The position numbers were made by a program, and so were the translations under genes. Positions 1-10,220 of a DNA stretch of 64,000 nucleotides are shown one piece after another. Position 1 is the first letter of the stretch. Each line of letters starts with the position of its first letter. Source of the stretch: Melitaea cinxia (taxonomy: Eukaryota > Arthropoda > Insecta > Lepidoptera > Nymphalidae); the NCBI RefSeq assembly GCF_905220565.1, contig NC_059408.1, forward strand, positions 16,120,508 to 16,184,507, written 5' to 3'. The notes beneath the pieces are model-generated. The model had not been told where the DNA came from. It saw only the letters and a list, made by a program, of their open reading frames with translations, and did no database searches.

Positions 1-269
1 GTTGAAATCAACGATTAGCGAGCAATCAGTAAGTAATAGCAACCATCATACAATAATTGCACAATTATTGCAAATGTTTGTAATATCTCATATCATGTAT
101 AATCTAATACTGCAAGTTGTGTCAACACTAATTTATTTGTCAAATTATGTTATGAATTTTTTTTATGTAAAATTGTTTCCTAGTATGCGATTTTTAGAAC
201 GTAGCGCGTAGCACAATCGTAGAGATTGCGTAGCACATAAATGCTTCATATCTAAATAATGTTAGACTA
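1..269. other. AT-rich stretch, no gene seen
   Basis: No splice-flanked coding segment, repeat head or RNA gene was recognised. The open frame that runs from the window edge has no recognisable motif and its composition matches the surrounding AT-rich DNA. Confidence 0.4.
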
Positions 270-440
270 TTGACTGTGGTAGGGCACAGCAGGGAATATC
301 TTGCTAAAAACCTGGAACAGCCTGACTTGGGAAGTACCTTGATCTTACAGAAGATTACAGCTAAATAATACTGCTTTCAAACAGTGTTGTGTTCCTTTGG
401 TAAGGTGAACAGTGCTCCTGGGGGGTAAGGTCACGAGCTT
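270..440 (-). repeat. Dispersed 'cctgcaacaccag' repeat, 3' part
   Basis: On the minus strand this reads through the hallmarks shared with copies at 20,985, 36,920, 41,090, 51,170 and 56,735: an 'aggaacacaacactg' block, 'cagtattatttagctgtgatcttctgtaaggtc', a 'cccagt..ggctgttcc' block and 'ctgctgtgccctac'. It is a truncated, mutated copy of a common interspersed repeat with no coding capacity. The class (SINE-like or other) cannot be decided from this copy. Confidence 0.6.
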
Positions 441-1395
441 ACGATACTTTTAGTGTTGTAGACGTGTAAAAAATACGGTAATCAGTTGACATCAGGGGAG
501 TATAAAAAATATATTTTGTAATTAACTAGTAGAAAGCCATTTACATCAACGGATAACCCTTTCATTTCTACCCGAATAGTTGTACTTTGTGTTCAACTAC
601 TCGGATAAACAACATTCAGGCGTTTCGCTGAACGGTATTGTTCAATGAACAACTGTTTTAGTCGGTCTGCGAATGATATATTGCATGGCTCTAAGGCACG
701 TACAATGACTACCCTTTACAGAAGTCATACATACGTTTGGAATTCTTTGAATAAATGTTTTCAACATTATGTTCAATACAAAACATTAGCGAAATAAATT
801 CAACCCTCCCGAGATTAGAGCTACAATAGATCAATCAGAAACCAATTGGTTCAAATCGATTACCACCGTAATACAAAAGTTAACAAGCCACACATATAAC
901 AAAAATAAATATGTATTATTATAGTTTGTTTAAATCATCCTAAATCGGTTGTATGTGTGCGTATGCTTTTCCATACGCAGTTAGATTTTTGTGGCAGTGT
1001 TGCGTCTAAAATCGCGGAAATAACACGTGACTTTTGTCAAATTGTAAAATCGCCGAAGTAACACATGATTTTATTAAATTTGTTGTAAGTTACACTTCTC
1101 ACAATTAAAATAAAAGTTAACACTTCAGTTTTTCATAATTTCAAATTCATAAAAATTAAATACTCAATCGACATTTTTTTCTGTACGTAAAAATATAAAT
1201 CCTAATCCTCATTCGCACCTGCTTGTATTTACAATAGTATCGCGCCAAGGTAAAGATTGACAAAAAGTATACATTCCATGACGCCAAGGTTATATTTATA
1301 TAGTTTCGATTTGTGCTTATCTAAATAAATTGGTTCTATACAAAAAGCTTTTTAAAAACCTTACAAATCACTAACAAAGAGTTGTTATATTAAAA
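441..1395. other. Non-coding stretch, nothing assigned
   Basis: AT-rich DNA with no recognised element. Around 560-700 the sequence is less AT-rich and contains repeated 'gttcaa' words, one of them in a gttcaatgaac palindrome. This may be unique conserved DNA, but there is no direct support for a function. Confidence 0.35.
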
Positions 1396-1600
1396 AAAAG
1401 CCACTGTGCTTTAGACCACACGACTGAAGTAAAACTTCTCTACCAATACAGGCGTATTGTGCCTTAGATTATGTGCCGTATGCTCGACCCCTCTCTCTCT
1501 CTTGTTCCGTTTGCCTCGGTCAATCACACTTTTCGTAACACCCTCGTCTTGAATTCACCAGCTTACTCCGCAAGTCAAGCGCGCATAAAGAAGATTTACT
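1396..1600. repeat. MITE-like repeat with gaagt-acttc ends
   Basis: The segment starts at 'ctgtgctttagaccacacgactgaagtaaaacttc' and ends near 'gaagatttacttc'. Inside are a CT-rich block, 'cggtcaatcacacttttcgtaac' and 'accagcttactccgcaagtcaagcgcgcat'. The same order occurs at 42,785-42,985, and inverted at 12,600-12,740 and 25,270-25,470. Ends of the form GAAGTNNNACTTC are self-complementary, which suggests a non-autonomous DNA element. No transposase is present. Confidence 0.6.
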
Positions 1601-2175
1601 TCAAAAATCTATATATGGCTAAGGAAAAAGAAAGTCGATGTCGTCACTAAAAACAGGTGCCGTAATGATGTCGTAAAATGTCATACAGAGTGCATTCATA
1701 TTTATTTCCACTCTTTTCGTTTAATCCAGAATTCATTCCGCACTCTTTGATTTCCCTGCATCTGAAAAAAAAAGGAAATAAAAGCCCCTTAATAGACAAA
1801 TGCATAGATTTCACGCTGTATTGTTCACATTGTACTGTCTTTGGCATTTACCGCGTTATTCATTTGTAAATCAACTTACAGAGCACGCGATAACATGCCA
1901 AACGAGATCTCACCTTCTCACATTAATAATAAAGTGCAAATTTGATCGCATTAACCGGTGATTAATCCAGACTAGCTGTGAATTGATTCTCGCATATATC
2001 ACACGTGTAATGGGAGATGATATTAATTTTGAACTTTATGTTATTGCGTGAAGGTATGTTTTTAACTGTTTTCGTTTGTTTGTTGTGTGTTGAACGCAGA
2101 CCAGACTTTGTGACGCGCATTGTCCGGGTGGTAATCGTGTCAAACGCTTTGCTACTTATTACAACTGAATTAATG
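1601..2175. other. Non-coding stretch before tRNA foldback locus A
   Basis: Two overlapping short frames on opposite strands (about 1,647-1,869) have no recognised domain. The frame beginning near 2,017 only becomes long because it runs into the tRNA-like repeat downstream. Confidence 0.4.
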
Positions 2176-2190
2176 AAGATGTGTTCATAT
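2176..2190 (+). repeat. Target-site duplication, left, locus A
   Basis: AAGATGTGTTCATAT occurs here and again at 3,396-3,410, exactly bracketing locus A. Its last bases, ATAT, also match the element interior (ttaatat|ctaag), so 4 nt at the junction are ambiguous between target and element. Confidence 0.85.
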
Positions 2191-2261
2191 CTAAGATTTT
2201 ATTTTTGTGTTACCCACATTAGGAATTCTAAACATTTTTTGAATATCATATCAAAAATTGA

Positions 2262-2334
2262 CCGCTCCAGCGGGGTTCGAACCCGCGTCTCCGACGTACC
2301 GTGTCGGCGCTCTAGCCAATTAAGCTATGGAACG
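2262..2334 (-). tRNA. tRNA-like unit A1
   Basis: A complete 73-nt cloverleaf. The acceptor is CGTTCCA/TGGAGCG (one G-U), the D stem GCTT/GAGC, the anticodon stem CCGAC/GTCGG with loop ACGGTAC, and the T stem GCGGG/CCCGC. A box TAGCTTAATTGG and B box GGTTCGAACCC fit Pol III consensus, and TTTTT follows 4 nt after the discriminator base. The anticodon position reads GGT (Thr by rule), but position 33 is C instead of the near-universal U, so it is probably not a decoding tRNA. Confidence 0.75.
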
Positions 2335-2571
2335 ATACACCCGCTCGAGCGAAATTTTCGATATGATAATTTTAAATTACGGTTTAAGCGAACCGTGGCG
2401 CCGTCTATAGTGAGCTCTTTACAGAAACCCGTAACTATTCAAAGTTTCATATTACAATGAAAATCTTTGACAGGAGACGACACCGTGCTATTTTTAATAT
2501 CTAAGATTTTATTTTTGTGTTACCCACATTAGGAATTCTAAACATTTTTTGAATATCATATCAAAAATTGA

Positions 2572-2616
2572 CCGCTCCAGCGGGGTTCGAACCCGCGTCT
2601 CCGACGTACCGTGTCG
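2572..2616 (-). pseudogene. Truncated tRNA-like unit A2
   Basis: Only the 3' 45 nt remain: T arm, variable loop, and anticodon loop with part of its stem. The sequence then jumps into plus-strand unit DNA. It lacks the acceptor 5' strand, the D arm and the A box, so it cannot be a Pol III gene. Its inner end marks the centre of the locus A inversion. Confidence 0.8.
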
Positions 2617-2670
2617 CTTAAACCGTAATTTAAAATTATCATATCGAAAATTTCGCTCGAGCGGGTGTAT

Positions 2671-2743
2671 CGTTCCATAGCTTAATTGGCTAGAGCGCCG
2701 ACACGGTACGTCGGAGACGCGGGTTCGAACCCCGCTGGAGCGG
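2671..2743 (+). tRNA. tRNA-like unit A3
   Basis: First plus-strand copy, 54 bp after the inversion point and identical in sequence to A1. The upstream part of its unit is cut short by the junction, so it keeps only the gcttaaacc...gctcgagcgggtgtat leader. A T5 tract follows at once. Confidence 0.75.
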
Positions 2744-2980
2744 TCAATTTTTGATATGATATTCAAAAAATGTTTAGAATTCCTAATGTGGGTAACACAA
2801 AAATAAAATCTTAGATATTAAAAATAGCACGGTGTCGTCTCCTGTCAAAGATTTTCATTGTAATATGAAACTTTGAATAGTTACGGGTTTCTGTAAAGAG
2901 CTCACTATAGACGGCGCCACGGTTCGCTTAAACCGTAATTTAAAATTATCATATCGAAAATTTCGCTCGAGCGGGTGTAT

Positions 2981-3053
2981 CGTTCCATAGCTTAATTGGC
3001 TAGAGCGCCGACACGGTACGTCGGAGACGCGGGTTCGAACCCCGCTGGAGCGG
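2981..3053 (+). tRNA. tRNA-like unit A4
   Basis: Complete copy exactly 310 bp after A3, with a full upstream spacer that includes ctcactatagacggcgccacggttcgc. Both internal promoter boxes and the T5 tract are intact. Confidence 0.75.
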
Positions 3054-3290
3054 TCAATTTTTGATATGATATTCAAAAAATGTTTAGAATTCCTAATGTG
3101 GGTAACACAAAAATAAAATCTTAGATATTAAAAATAGCACGGTGTCGTCTCCTGTCAAAGATTTTCATTGTAATATGAAACTTTGAATAGTTATGGGTTT
3201 CTGTAAAGAGCTCACTATAGACGGCGCCACGGTTCGCTTAAACCGTAATTTAAAATTATCATATCGAAAATTTCGCTCGAGCGGGTGTAT

Positions 3291-3363
3291 CGTTCCATAG
3301 CTTAATTGGCTAGAGCGCCGACACGGTACGTCGGAGACGCGGGTTCGAACCCCGCTGGAGCGG
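3291..3363 (+). tRNA. tRNA-like unit A5
   Basis: Last copy of locus A, 310 bp after A4. Its 3' flank ends after ttcaaaaaatgttt, where the target duplication begins. That is earlier in the unit than the left end of the locus. Confidence 0.75.
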
Positions 3364-3395
3364 TCAATTTTTGATATGATATTCAAAAAATGTTT

Positions 3396-3410
3396 AAGAT
3401 GTGTTCATAT
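3396..3410 (+). repeat. Target-site duplication, right, locus A
   Basis: Second copy of AAGATGTGTTCATAT. It follows the final tgttt of the element directly. Confidence 0.85.
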
Positions 3411-3437
3411 TTAATTAGTATCAATAAGTCAACAAAA

Positions 3438-3545
3438 TCCGCCAACCTGCATTGGAGCAGCGTGGTGGATTAAGCTCTGATGCCTCTGAGCCTCTCTCCC
3501 CTACATGGGGAAAGAGGCCCAGTAGTGGGATATTACAGGAAGCGT
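3438..3545 (+). mobile_element. SINE 3' fragment (family 1)
   Basis: Only the tail region is present: 'gccaacctgcattggagcagcgtggtggattaagctctgat', then 'ctacatggggaaagaggcccagtagtgggatattacagg'. The tRNA head and middle are missing, as expected for a 5'-truncated retroposed copy. Full-length relatives are at 26,943 and 33,913. Confidence 0.75.
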
Positions 3546-3613
3546 AAGTCAACAAAATACATAGATATAAAATATTTATATCTTCTTACAGAATCACAAT
3601 TTATACAATTTTC

Positions 3614-3845
3614 GGAGTTTACTCCTTAACTCTCTAAAACTCCTAAACTCCTAAACTCTTTATGAGACCCCCGATATGAAAAAATATCAGGAGTAAAATT
3701 TACTGAACGAATGACATCTTACCTTTCTCGTTTATTCATTTATTAACTGTTTTATAATTTATTATGGTATTAACCTTTTTCGAAGACTAGTAAGCCTTTT
3801 TAGTGTCAATTCAGACAGTCGATCTGAAGGAGTAAACTCCAGTCG
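3614..3845. repeat. Inverted-repeat-bounded element
   Basis: GGAGTTTACTCC near 3,618 and GGAGTAAACTCC near 3,832 are perfect reverse complements of each other and bound about 230 bp of AT-rich DNA. Inside the left end is a run of 'ctcctaaactc' words. The right flank (gctgacacacac then a T-run and caattgttacggg) resembles a repeated lepidopteran sequence. It could be a MITE. No transposase or clear target duplication was seen. Confidence 0.45.
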
Positions 3846-3849
3846 TGCG

Positions 3850-4570
3850 TCGGGGCTGACACACACTTTTTTTTTCAATTGTTACGGGTCGATTATTTTT
3901 ATATAAAAAAAAAAAAAATTAGTACATTTAATCCACAATGAAAACTCTTTTAATTTAACAACACGTTGCAACTTTGCATATTTTTCTATTTTTATTCAGA
4001 AAAAATTTAAGTCAAACATTTTTAGCTTTCCAGCAAGGACTACAAAAGATCCGGGTCGCAACGTTTTGACCAACAAAAGTAGCACGCTAGTGACATTTAG
4101 GTTTCAAAAGCTAATTTCGCTACACAATAGTGGGAGACAATTAATCTGAGGACGGTCACGGATTAGTGCTTTGTCGTTTAAGGGGCCAATCTAGCCTGTT
4201 CCGTAATCTTAGCGCTGCAGCTGAGCTGAAAAAACATTGATATAACGGCCCCGCAGTTGTTGCATTGTATTGAAATTTTATGAAAAATATTTATCTACTA
4301 AATTTTCGCCGCGGTTTCTTCCGCGTTCGTTAGCATTAAATACACAACGGGCTATATAGCCTTCCTAAGTAAATAGAGTATCCAACACAATTTTTTTTTC
4401 GATTCGAATTTGTACTTCGTTAGATTAGTGCGTTTAAACGAACAAACTCTTAAGCTTTATAATATTAGTATCTATGTAAATGAAAATATATATCGTTAAA
4501 TATTGAAACATTCGAGATCAAGTGAAATAATTTGTCTTATTATTTTTGCTTCTGTTGTATATCGGCCTTG
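3850..4570. other. Non-coding stretch
   Basis: No element recognised. 4,140-4,260 is less AT-rich (gaggacggtcacggattagtgc and ggggccaatctagcctgttcc) and may be unique sequence. It contains no ORF or splice-bounded exon I can support. Confidence 0.35.
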
Positions 4571-4800
4571 GACGACGCGTTGGCGCAGCGGTAATAGCAC
4601 TGGCTGTTGCGCTGGCGGTCGCGGGTTCGATTCCCGCTTACGACAGACATTTGTATACCATTGACCATACAGATGTTAGTCGTGGTCTGGACGTTGTGTT
4701 TCTGTATTGTGTGTGTTTCCGGACCCCCAACACAGGAGAAAATCCTACTGGGGAATTCGTTGAGTGTGAAACGTTTATTAATTCTTATTATTATTTTTAT
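4571..4800 (+). mobile_element. tRNA-derived SINE (family 1, short subfamily)
   Basis: Starts with gacgacgcgttggcgcagcgg, a tRNA D-arm/A-box region, followed by ggcggtcgcgggttcgattcccgc (B box). The body continues acatttgtat, 'gtggtctgg.cgttgtg', 'gtgtgtttccggacccccaacacaggagaaaat' and 'gttgagtgtgaaacgttta', ending in a TTA-rich tail. The same 'ggacccc.gacacagg' subfamily occurs at 28,956, 35,571 (minus), 43,000, 54,229 and 56,457 (minus). Overlapping frames here are not genes. Confidence 0.85.
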
Positions 4801-4930
4801 ATTCTACACCTTTCTAGAAGATTCTTATGAAAAGAAACATAAAGAAAATAACGCAGAAATTAGAAGAAAAAAAAAATGGACAACAGTCTGTCGGGTCATC
4901 TAGTTGTGTATAGATTTTAAGTTCGTAAGA

Positions 4931-4933
<3 letters not shown>

Positions 4934-5008
<75 letters not shown>

Positions 5009-5038
5009 CTGATATATATATATATATATATATATCAG
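4934..5038. repeat. TA microsatellite with interruptions
   Basis: About 100 bp of (TA)n broken by 'tctga' and 'gatgctga'. The sequence at 5,030-5,045 (atatcagctata) mirrors the interruptions, so long hairpins or cruciforms are possible. Confidence 0.9.
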
Positions 5039-5284
5039 CTATAAATCCTAAAAATATATCACCGTCTTTCTGGATGGTCTGCGAGGTACAGAAATGACGA
5101 CTCTCGCACGTAGTAACCCAGTCAACAATTCCGTAGGAAAATATTCAGTCGTACATCTTCAGACGATTACGTAATTTGAAAGAATTCCAGTCGCGTGCTT
5201 TATAATGCTTCGTTAAAAAAAATTATGAAAGGCATGGTATTACTAAACAAATTTAATACTTAATTATTTTTTAAATAAAAAAGT

Positions 5285-5515
5285 GTGTTTGTGCAATTAA
5301 CACACTACAGAAGTAAAACTTCTGAAAAGTCGTAGGAAGGTAGGTCGTTGCAATTTGATCAATCGACGATGATCACGATTTCGTGAAAAAGGTCGCCTTC
5401 GCGTTTTGAGTAGTAATGTATTCTGTCTCATTCTCTCCTGTACATTTATGTTTTTTCTCTCTTTGTCGTGACGCATTTTCGTTCAAATCACAATTTAAAA
5501 AAGTTTCACTTCAAT
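5285..5515. repeat. MITE-like repeat (gtgcaattaacac / gaagtaaaacttc)
   Basis: Begins 'agtgtgtttgtgcaattaacacactacagaagtaaaacttctgaa' and ends 'gtttcacttc'. Between lie 'gtaatgtattctgtctcattctctc' and 'tcgtgacgcattttcgttcaaatcacaa'. The same order is found at 55,720-55,955. It is non-coding and the ends are self-complementary. Confidence 0.6.
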
Positions 5516-6099
5516 AAAATTAGTAAAAGTAAATTTTAATGTGTACCGACAACGTATAAGCGATAGCTCATAGTAAAAAGTATTGGTAGTATTGCTACAG
5601 TACAATGCTAGTCCGGGCTTACGTTGCAAATTGCCTGCTGCGGTCGTTGATTGGATTACTAAAACGTTTCGGTGCAGGATGTAAGCTGTGACTGTTTTAT
5701 AATGCATTTAATTTTGTAGATAGCTTCGACCATTTAAGTTTTGTTTTAATTATTTGTTTTAGCTTCCATCTGAAGTCGTTTGGATCGCTTGGTTTTTACC
5801 TATGACCGTAATAACATTTTAAAGATAATATAAAAAACTGACAAAAACAGTCTATGTAGTAAAACCAACCTTTGTATTTTTACATCACTAGTTTTCATGT
5901 TTTATAGTGTACAATAATATTATAAGGCTTCGAAAGCACTTTCAAATCGTCATTTTACAAATTAAAATTTTAAAAGTGATTGTTATTTTAAAAGTAAAGC
6001 TACCACCGATTTGGAATGTAGATTCTAAGGATAAGAATTGGCAAGAAACTCAGCAGTAGTTTAAAATAATAAATACCTAAACTGTGTTTTAGTACAAAA
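5516..6099. other. Non-coding stretch
   Basis: AT-rich. A 70-codon minus-strand frame at 5,495-5,707 has no recognised motif and overlaps the repeat end on its left. No RNA gene seen. Confidence 0.35.
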
Positions 6100-6310
6100 C
6101 TAGCGATCCGCTCGGCTTCGCACGTTTGCAAAAACTACCAGTATTCCTCTACTATATTATGCATGTATTATACATATAAACCTTCCTCTTCAATCACTCT
6201 ATCTATTAAAACCAAACCGCATCAAAATCCGTTTTGTAGTTTTAAAGATTTAAGCATACATAGGGACAGAGAAAGCGACTTTGTTTTATACTATGTAGTC
6301 ATTAGTAATA
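6100..6310. repeat. Decayed LINE-end-like repeat
   Basis: 'actagcgatccgctcggcttcgcacg' opens a segment that includes 'cctcttcaatcactctatc', 'catcaaaatccgttttgtagttttaaagattta' and 'catacatagggacagagaaagcgactttgtttta'. This is a layout I know from very common lepidopteran interspersed repeats. The class is uncertain. Confidence 0.55.
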
Positions 6311-6904
6311 TCTTGAATGAAATACAGCGTCACTAAGTCCACGCATCATTACCACCTATGTAATCCTGCAGCGAATGAGAAGCTTTAGCTATGACTACTA
6401 ATAAAATTTTAATAAATATTTTGAATATATGAAAATGTAATATTCAAATATGGATTGAAAATCCACTCTTTTGTCAAGTCGATGACGTATAAAAGTGGTG
6501 TTATCACGAAGACGTTAAAAAATAATTAAAAAATTCAATACAGGGCATAAAATAAGGCAATATCATTTACAGTAATTAAAATATATAACCAAATCAGCCA
6601 CTATCAGCCTTATCAACGTATTTGAGCTGTAAATTAAGCCATTCTGATAATTTATCGCGTCCAGGATAATACTGATAGCGACACAAATGTTTAGGTTTAA
6701 ATAGCGTTCAAAATAATAAATTCCGCGAAGCCTGAATATTCAAATTTTCACATCGCTTGACGAATCTACTGGCTGAGAGCCAGGAGTCAGTGTAGTGTGA
6801 TATATGGAGTAAAATTCCAGCTGGAATAAGTAAAGAAAGTACAGAGCACTCATAATAACGTATGGTATCTAATATTACTAGAATTCCTTCGTTAAGTTTC
6901 GTTT
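6311..6904. other. Non-coding stretch
   Basis: AT-rich single-copy-looking DNA with no supported feature. Confidence 0.35.
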
Positions 6905-7215
6905 TTCAGCCGACTTCAAAAAAGGAGGAGGTTACTCAATTCGACTGTATATACATTTTTTATGTATGTTCGGGGATAACTTTGTCGTTTTTAAACCGAT
7001 TTTGATAATTCTTTTTTTTTTTTGTTGGAAAGGAGATATCCCATGTACAGTAGCATGATAAGGAAACCATTTATCAGATGATGGAATACCATAGGAATCG
7101 AGGGAAACCCTTGAAAATCGTAGTGATGACTAGTGCGTTTGTTAATTTTTTTCGTCTACTTACGTTGTATTACTTGTCGATGTAATTGAAGTCGGTTTTT
7201 TTCGTTTGAGAGCAA
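6905..7215 (+). mobile_element. MITE-like element, ccgacttc...gaagtcgg ends
   Basis: Opens with 'agccgacttcaaaaaaggaggaggtt' and closes with 'ttgtcgatgtaattgaagtcggtttttttcgtttg', so the ends are inverted repeats (CCGACTTC/GAAGTCGG). The body has 'gttcggggataactttgtcg', 'accgattttgataattc', 'ggaaaggagatatccca' and 'gtagtgatgactagtgcg'. Copies or parts lie at 18,064, 18,400, 27,875, 31,062, 32,262, 40,253, 54,040, 58,362 and 61,060. Confidence 0.7.
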
Positions 7216-8316
7216 AAATAATTATCTCGCACCGTTCAAGCATTTTAATTTTCTTCGTATCTTTATGTTAAGACACATATTATGTCGTTTTATTTGCAGG
7301 TAAATTAAATATGTCATGATTAATCAACTAATTAGTCACACGTCAGTCAAGTTCTATAAGACATACGTTATATTATATAAAGATTGAAATTTTTATTCAT
7401 CACTTAAAAAAAAAGGTCAATAATTATGCTAAAACCATTTATTCATAACTCGAAAATAATTCCTAATTTAATAACAATTTTAATTGACAGATAGGTAATG
7501 TTTAAAATATGGAATACCTTTAAACGTCGTATAAATCCGCTCACTAATTCTCTGGCATAGAACCACAAAATCCACTGTGTGTTGCAGCGCTCTGAATTTT
7601 TAACATTCAAATAGATTTCCGTTGGTTTTTCGAGTACCGGACGAAATTTGGACATAGACCAAATTAGAATCTCTTTTGTCCGACTATTTTCGACCGAAAG
7701 TTGGAGACAGGACTGTGGCATAAGTTGGATTGTACGACGTAGGTTGGTAAAGGATTATGTGTAATTGTGTTAACTTTTTCTCTCAAAATAGCTTATCAAA
7801 AAAACTAAAAGATAAAATTAAAAATTTAATTTCCTTGACAGTCAAACAATCGACTTCAACTATTATTATAATTACATTAATTCGTACCAAAATGAAATTT
7901 TTTTCAAAGAATAGAAGTAACAAATTGATCATTAAAACATGAACCCTATATTTCAATATAGAAAACATCCTTCAAGACACCCAACGCTGATCTCCATATC
8001 ATGTCAGAACATTCATCATTTATTAGTGAGAAACAGGATATCCGAGATGGTACATATGTATGAAATACCGAACGGTTATTGGATTACTGGTGTACGTAGC
8101 GTTCAGGCTTCTGGATGATTTGATAACGATTCAGGGTCCACGAGAACTCGATTAATATCGCAATTTTAGTGCACTTTGGGTCAGATATTTGGATAATTAC
8201 GTTCTAGGACAATTAGAAGTTGAATTTGATATTCCTTTGCTTAGGAATTCATTTTATTGATAAAATCTAGTAATTTCTGGTACGATGATTCGTATTATTG
8301 AAGTTAATTATTTTGA
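7216..8316. other. Mostly unique-looking stretch
   Basis: No repeat head was recognised. A 92-codon minus-strand frame (7,443-7,721) is the longest open frame outside obvious repeats in this part, but it matches no family I know, has no splice or upstream signal I can defend, and its C-terminal third is low-complexity. It may be chance or a decayed element. Confidence 0.3.
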
Positions 8317-8502
8317 CGACCGGCCACCAACCCGCCCGCCCAGCGTGGTGACTATTGGCAAGAGTTTTTTTTTTTCATAAAAAGTATCTTACGTTACTTC
8401 TAATACCTCCAAGAATATGTGTACAAAGTTTCATTATGAGTAGTTTTCGCGTGAAAGCGTAACAAACAAATTTACATTCACATTTATAATATTAGTAGGG
8501 AT
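8317..8502. repeat. Fragments of RTE-tailed element and LINE-like end
   Basis: 8,317-8,352 (gaccggccaccaacccgcccgcccagcgtggtgactatt) is a 35-bp internal piece of the RTE-tailed element seen whole at 38,951. It is followed at 8,386-8,502 by 'gttacttctaatacctccaa..tgtgtacaaagtttcattatgagtag', ending in 'ataatattagtaggga', a common decayed repeat end. Confidence 0.55.
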
Positions 8503-9269
8503 AAGTGTGCTATAATTTTATATTTCTCGTCCGCGCGATTTCCGTAAAAAGGGGTACAAAGTTTTTGCTTCGCGTATTAACATATAGATATAATATATAT
8601 AAGACATTAGTTGACTACTTAAAATTGGAATCGGAAAATTATACAATGTGTTGCTCTGAAAAAACAAAGATTTATTATACAATTTTTCTTCATAAATTAT
8701 GATACAAAAATGAACTATAAAAACCAAACATATATACATAAATTAAAATTAAATATTTCTTTTATATGTGACTATTATGGAGTTCAAAAATCTCTTTATA
8801 AAACAATACATATCACTATTGCTGTAAAAAAGGTACTATACAAATATACAAACTCAAAGGAATATATTCCTTTATATATCAGTCATCTTTTACGTAAAAT
8901 ACGGAATACATAAATCACTTTCCGAACCGGTGGTAAATTCTTTTTTAACAGTATAAATAATAGAAAAAAACTTACTACATGATAAACATTAAATGATCGT
9001 CCTCGGTAAATGAACTATCAAACACATAAAGAATTTTTTATTTTGATCCAGTAGTTTCTGAAATTAACACGATTAAATAAATAAACAAACTTTTTAGCCT
9101 TACATTAATCGTAAATCCGAAAAAAGTTATTTCATTAAATTAATCGTAAAGGTAAAAAATTAAAAAAATGCAATTAAACTATTTAAATCATTTACGATTC
9201 ACGTATATTACTATTTCAATTTATCTTAGTTCCATTTTATGGCTACTAAGCTATGTTTACTGTCTACAA
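8503..9269. other. AT-rich non-coding stretch
   Basis: Very AT-rich; the overlapping short frames on both strands are of low complexity. Nothing further supported. Confidence 0.4.
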
Positions 9270-9598
9270 TTTTTCCGTTCATCACCATCACATCATCACA
9301 GCAGCCTTTCGCAGTCCACTACTGGACATAGGCCTCCACAAGTTCACGCCAAAAATGGCATGAACTCATGTGTTTTGCCCATAGTCACCACGCTGGGCAG
9401 GCGGGTTGGTGACCGCAGGGCTGGCTTTGTCGCACCGAAGACGCTGCTGCCCGTCTTCGGCCTGTGTATTTCAAAGCCAGCAGTTGAATGGCTATCCCGC
9501 CATCGGTCGGCTTTTTAAGTTCCAAGGTGGTAGTGGAACTGTGTTATCCCTTAGTCGCCTCTTACGACACCCTAAGGAAGAGAGGGGGTTTTTCCGTT
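9270..9598 (-). mobile_element. RTE-tailed short element with 10-bp TSD
   Basis: TTTTTCCGTT at 9,270-9,279 and again at 9,589-9,598 flanks the copy. On the minus strand it ends '...ggaggcctatgtccagtagtggactgcgaaaggctgctgtgatg', a 3' tail whose coding form (EAYVQQW) is the C-terminus of RTE-class ORFs, followed by an (atg)-type microsatellite. The 5' part is truncated just past 'tcttacgacacc'. Frames of 116 and 88 codons cross it but are products of the repeat. Confidence 0.75.
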
Positions 9599-9796
9599 GC
9601 TTTTATTATAATTTTATCTTTGAATACCATTTAAATAGACAAATCATTGATCCTGTTCGATCCTTACATTAACATCAATTTATTGATTTATATTTTTATA
9701 CTTTATTTAACTTTACTAACGTTTTATGAATTAAATACTAAACGTACTAATTTATTTCAATAAAATCAACTTACAAACGAATATAAATCTTTTCAG

Positions 9797-10118
9797 ACCT
9801 TTCATACTTAGTTAAAAAAAGCACGTCGATATACTTATATCCATAAATGTTCTACCGATACGCATGGGAGGGTGCCTGTGTACACTGAACCGATTGTGGA
9901 GTAACGAAGCGTAGTGTACACTGGGTCTAAGCCAGACGACTACCCGCAGACCTAACATCTATAGACATAGAGTTTAAATTTGTATATAATTTTCGATCGA
10001 TTTCGCCCACCGTACATTGGCTCTCTAAGCATGTACGCTGTAAAATGTTATCCCATTGAATTATGTACTTTGAACATAATATATTGTGTGTTTAGATTAT
10101 TTGTTTTGATTGAATAAA
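9797..10118 (+). other. Possible terminal exon / 3' UTR (weak)
   Basis: A pyrimidine-rich 'aaatcttttcag' acceptor-like sequence precedes 9,797. One frame stops within five codons, and AATAAA lies at 10,113-10,118. The middle (cgcatgggagggtgcctgtgtacactg ... gtgtacactgggtctaagccagac) is less AT-rich than the flanks and contains two 'gtgtacactg' words. This could be a last exon with a 320-nt 3' UTR, a non-coding RNA end, or a repeat I do not recognise. No coding evidence exists. Confidence 0.2.
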
Positions 10119-10220
10119 GGTGTTTTAAGTTTGACAGAATATTTGATTTTAACATTTCGTTACTGTTTTTAAATAAATTGATGTAGGTACCTACCTATTT
10201 TTTTAAACTTGTCTATTTAA

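Larger units (their letters stand above)
2191..3395. mobile_element. tRNA-like foldback array, locus A
   Basis: This is a 1,205-bp insertion made of a 310-bp unit. Two units (the second truncated) lie in minus orientation, then three in plus orientation, with the switch at 2,616/2,617. The left end reads ctaagattttattttt and the right end reads ttcaaaaaatgttt. Both ends lie 3' of the tRNA-like part of the unit, about 55 bp apart in unit coordinates. A perfect 15-bp duplication flanks the whole array, so array and inversion behave as one inserted object. At the centre the minus arm stops at gtgtcg and the plus arm resumes at tcgcttaaacc, sharing TCG. The units are nearly identical; one difference seen is cggg against tggg near 3,193. 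There is no protein-coding capacity: the open frames here are antisense readings of the tRNA-like sequence. Confidence 0.8.

Noticed and set aside
2231..3386. Repeated 73-85-codon frames over locus A
   Set aside because: They are antisense readings of the tRNA-like body and spacer. They recur because the unit recurs, and none carries a start context, domain or codon pattern of its own.
4546..4903. Two overlapping frames of 94-98 codons
   Set aside because: They read through a SINE head and body; the tRNA-derived segment is recognisable in the DNA.
7443..7721. 92-codon minus-strand frame
   Set aside because: No motif, no supporting splice or start signals, and a low-complexity end. Kept only as part of a non-coding stretch.
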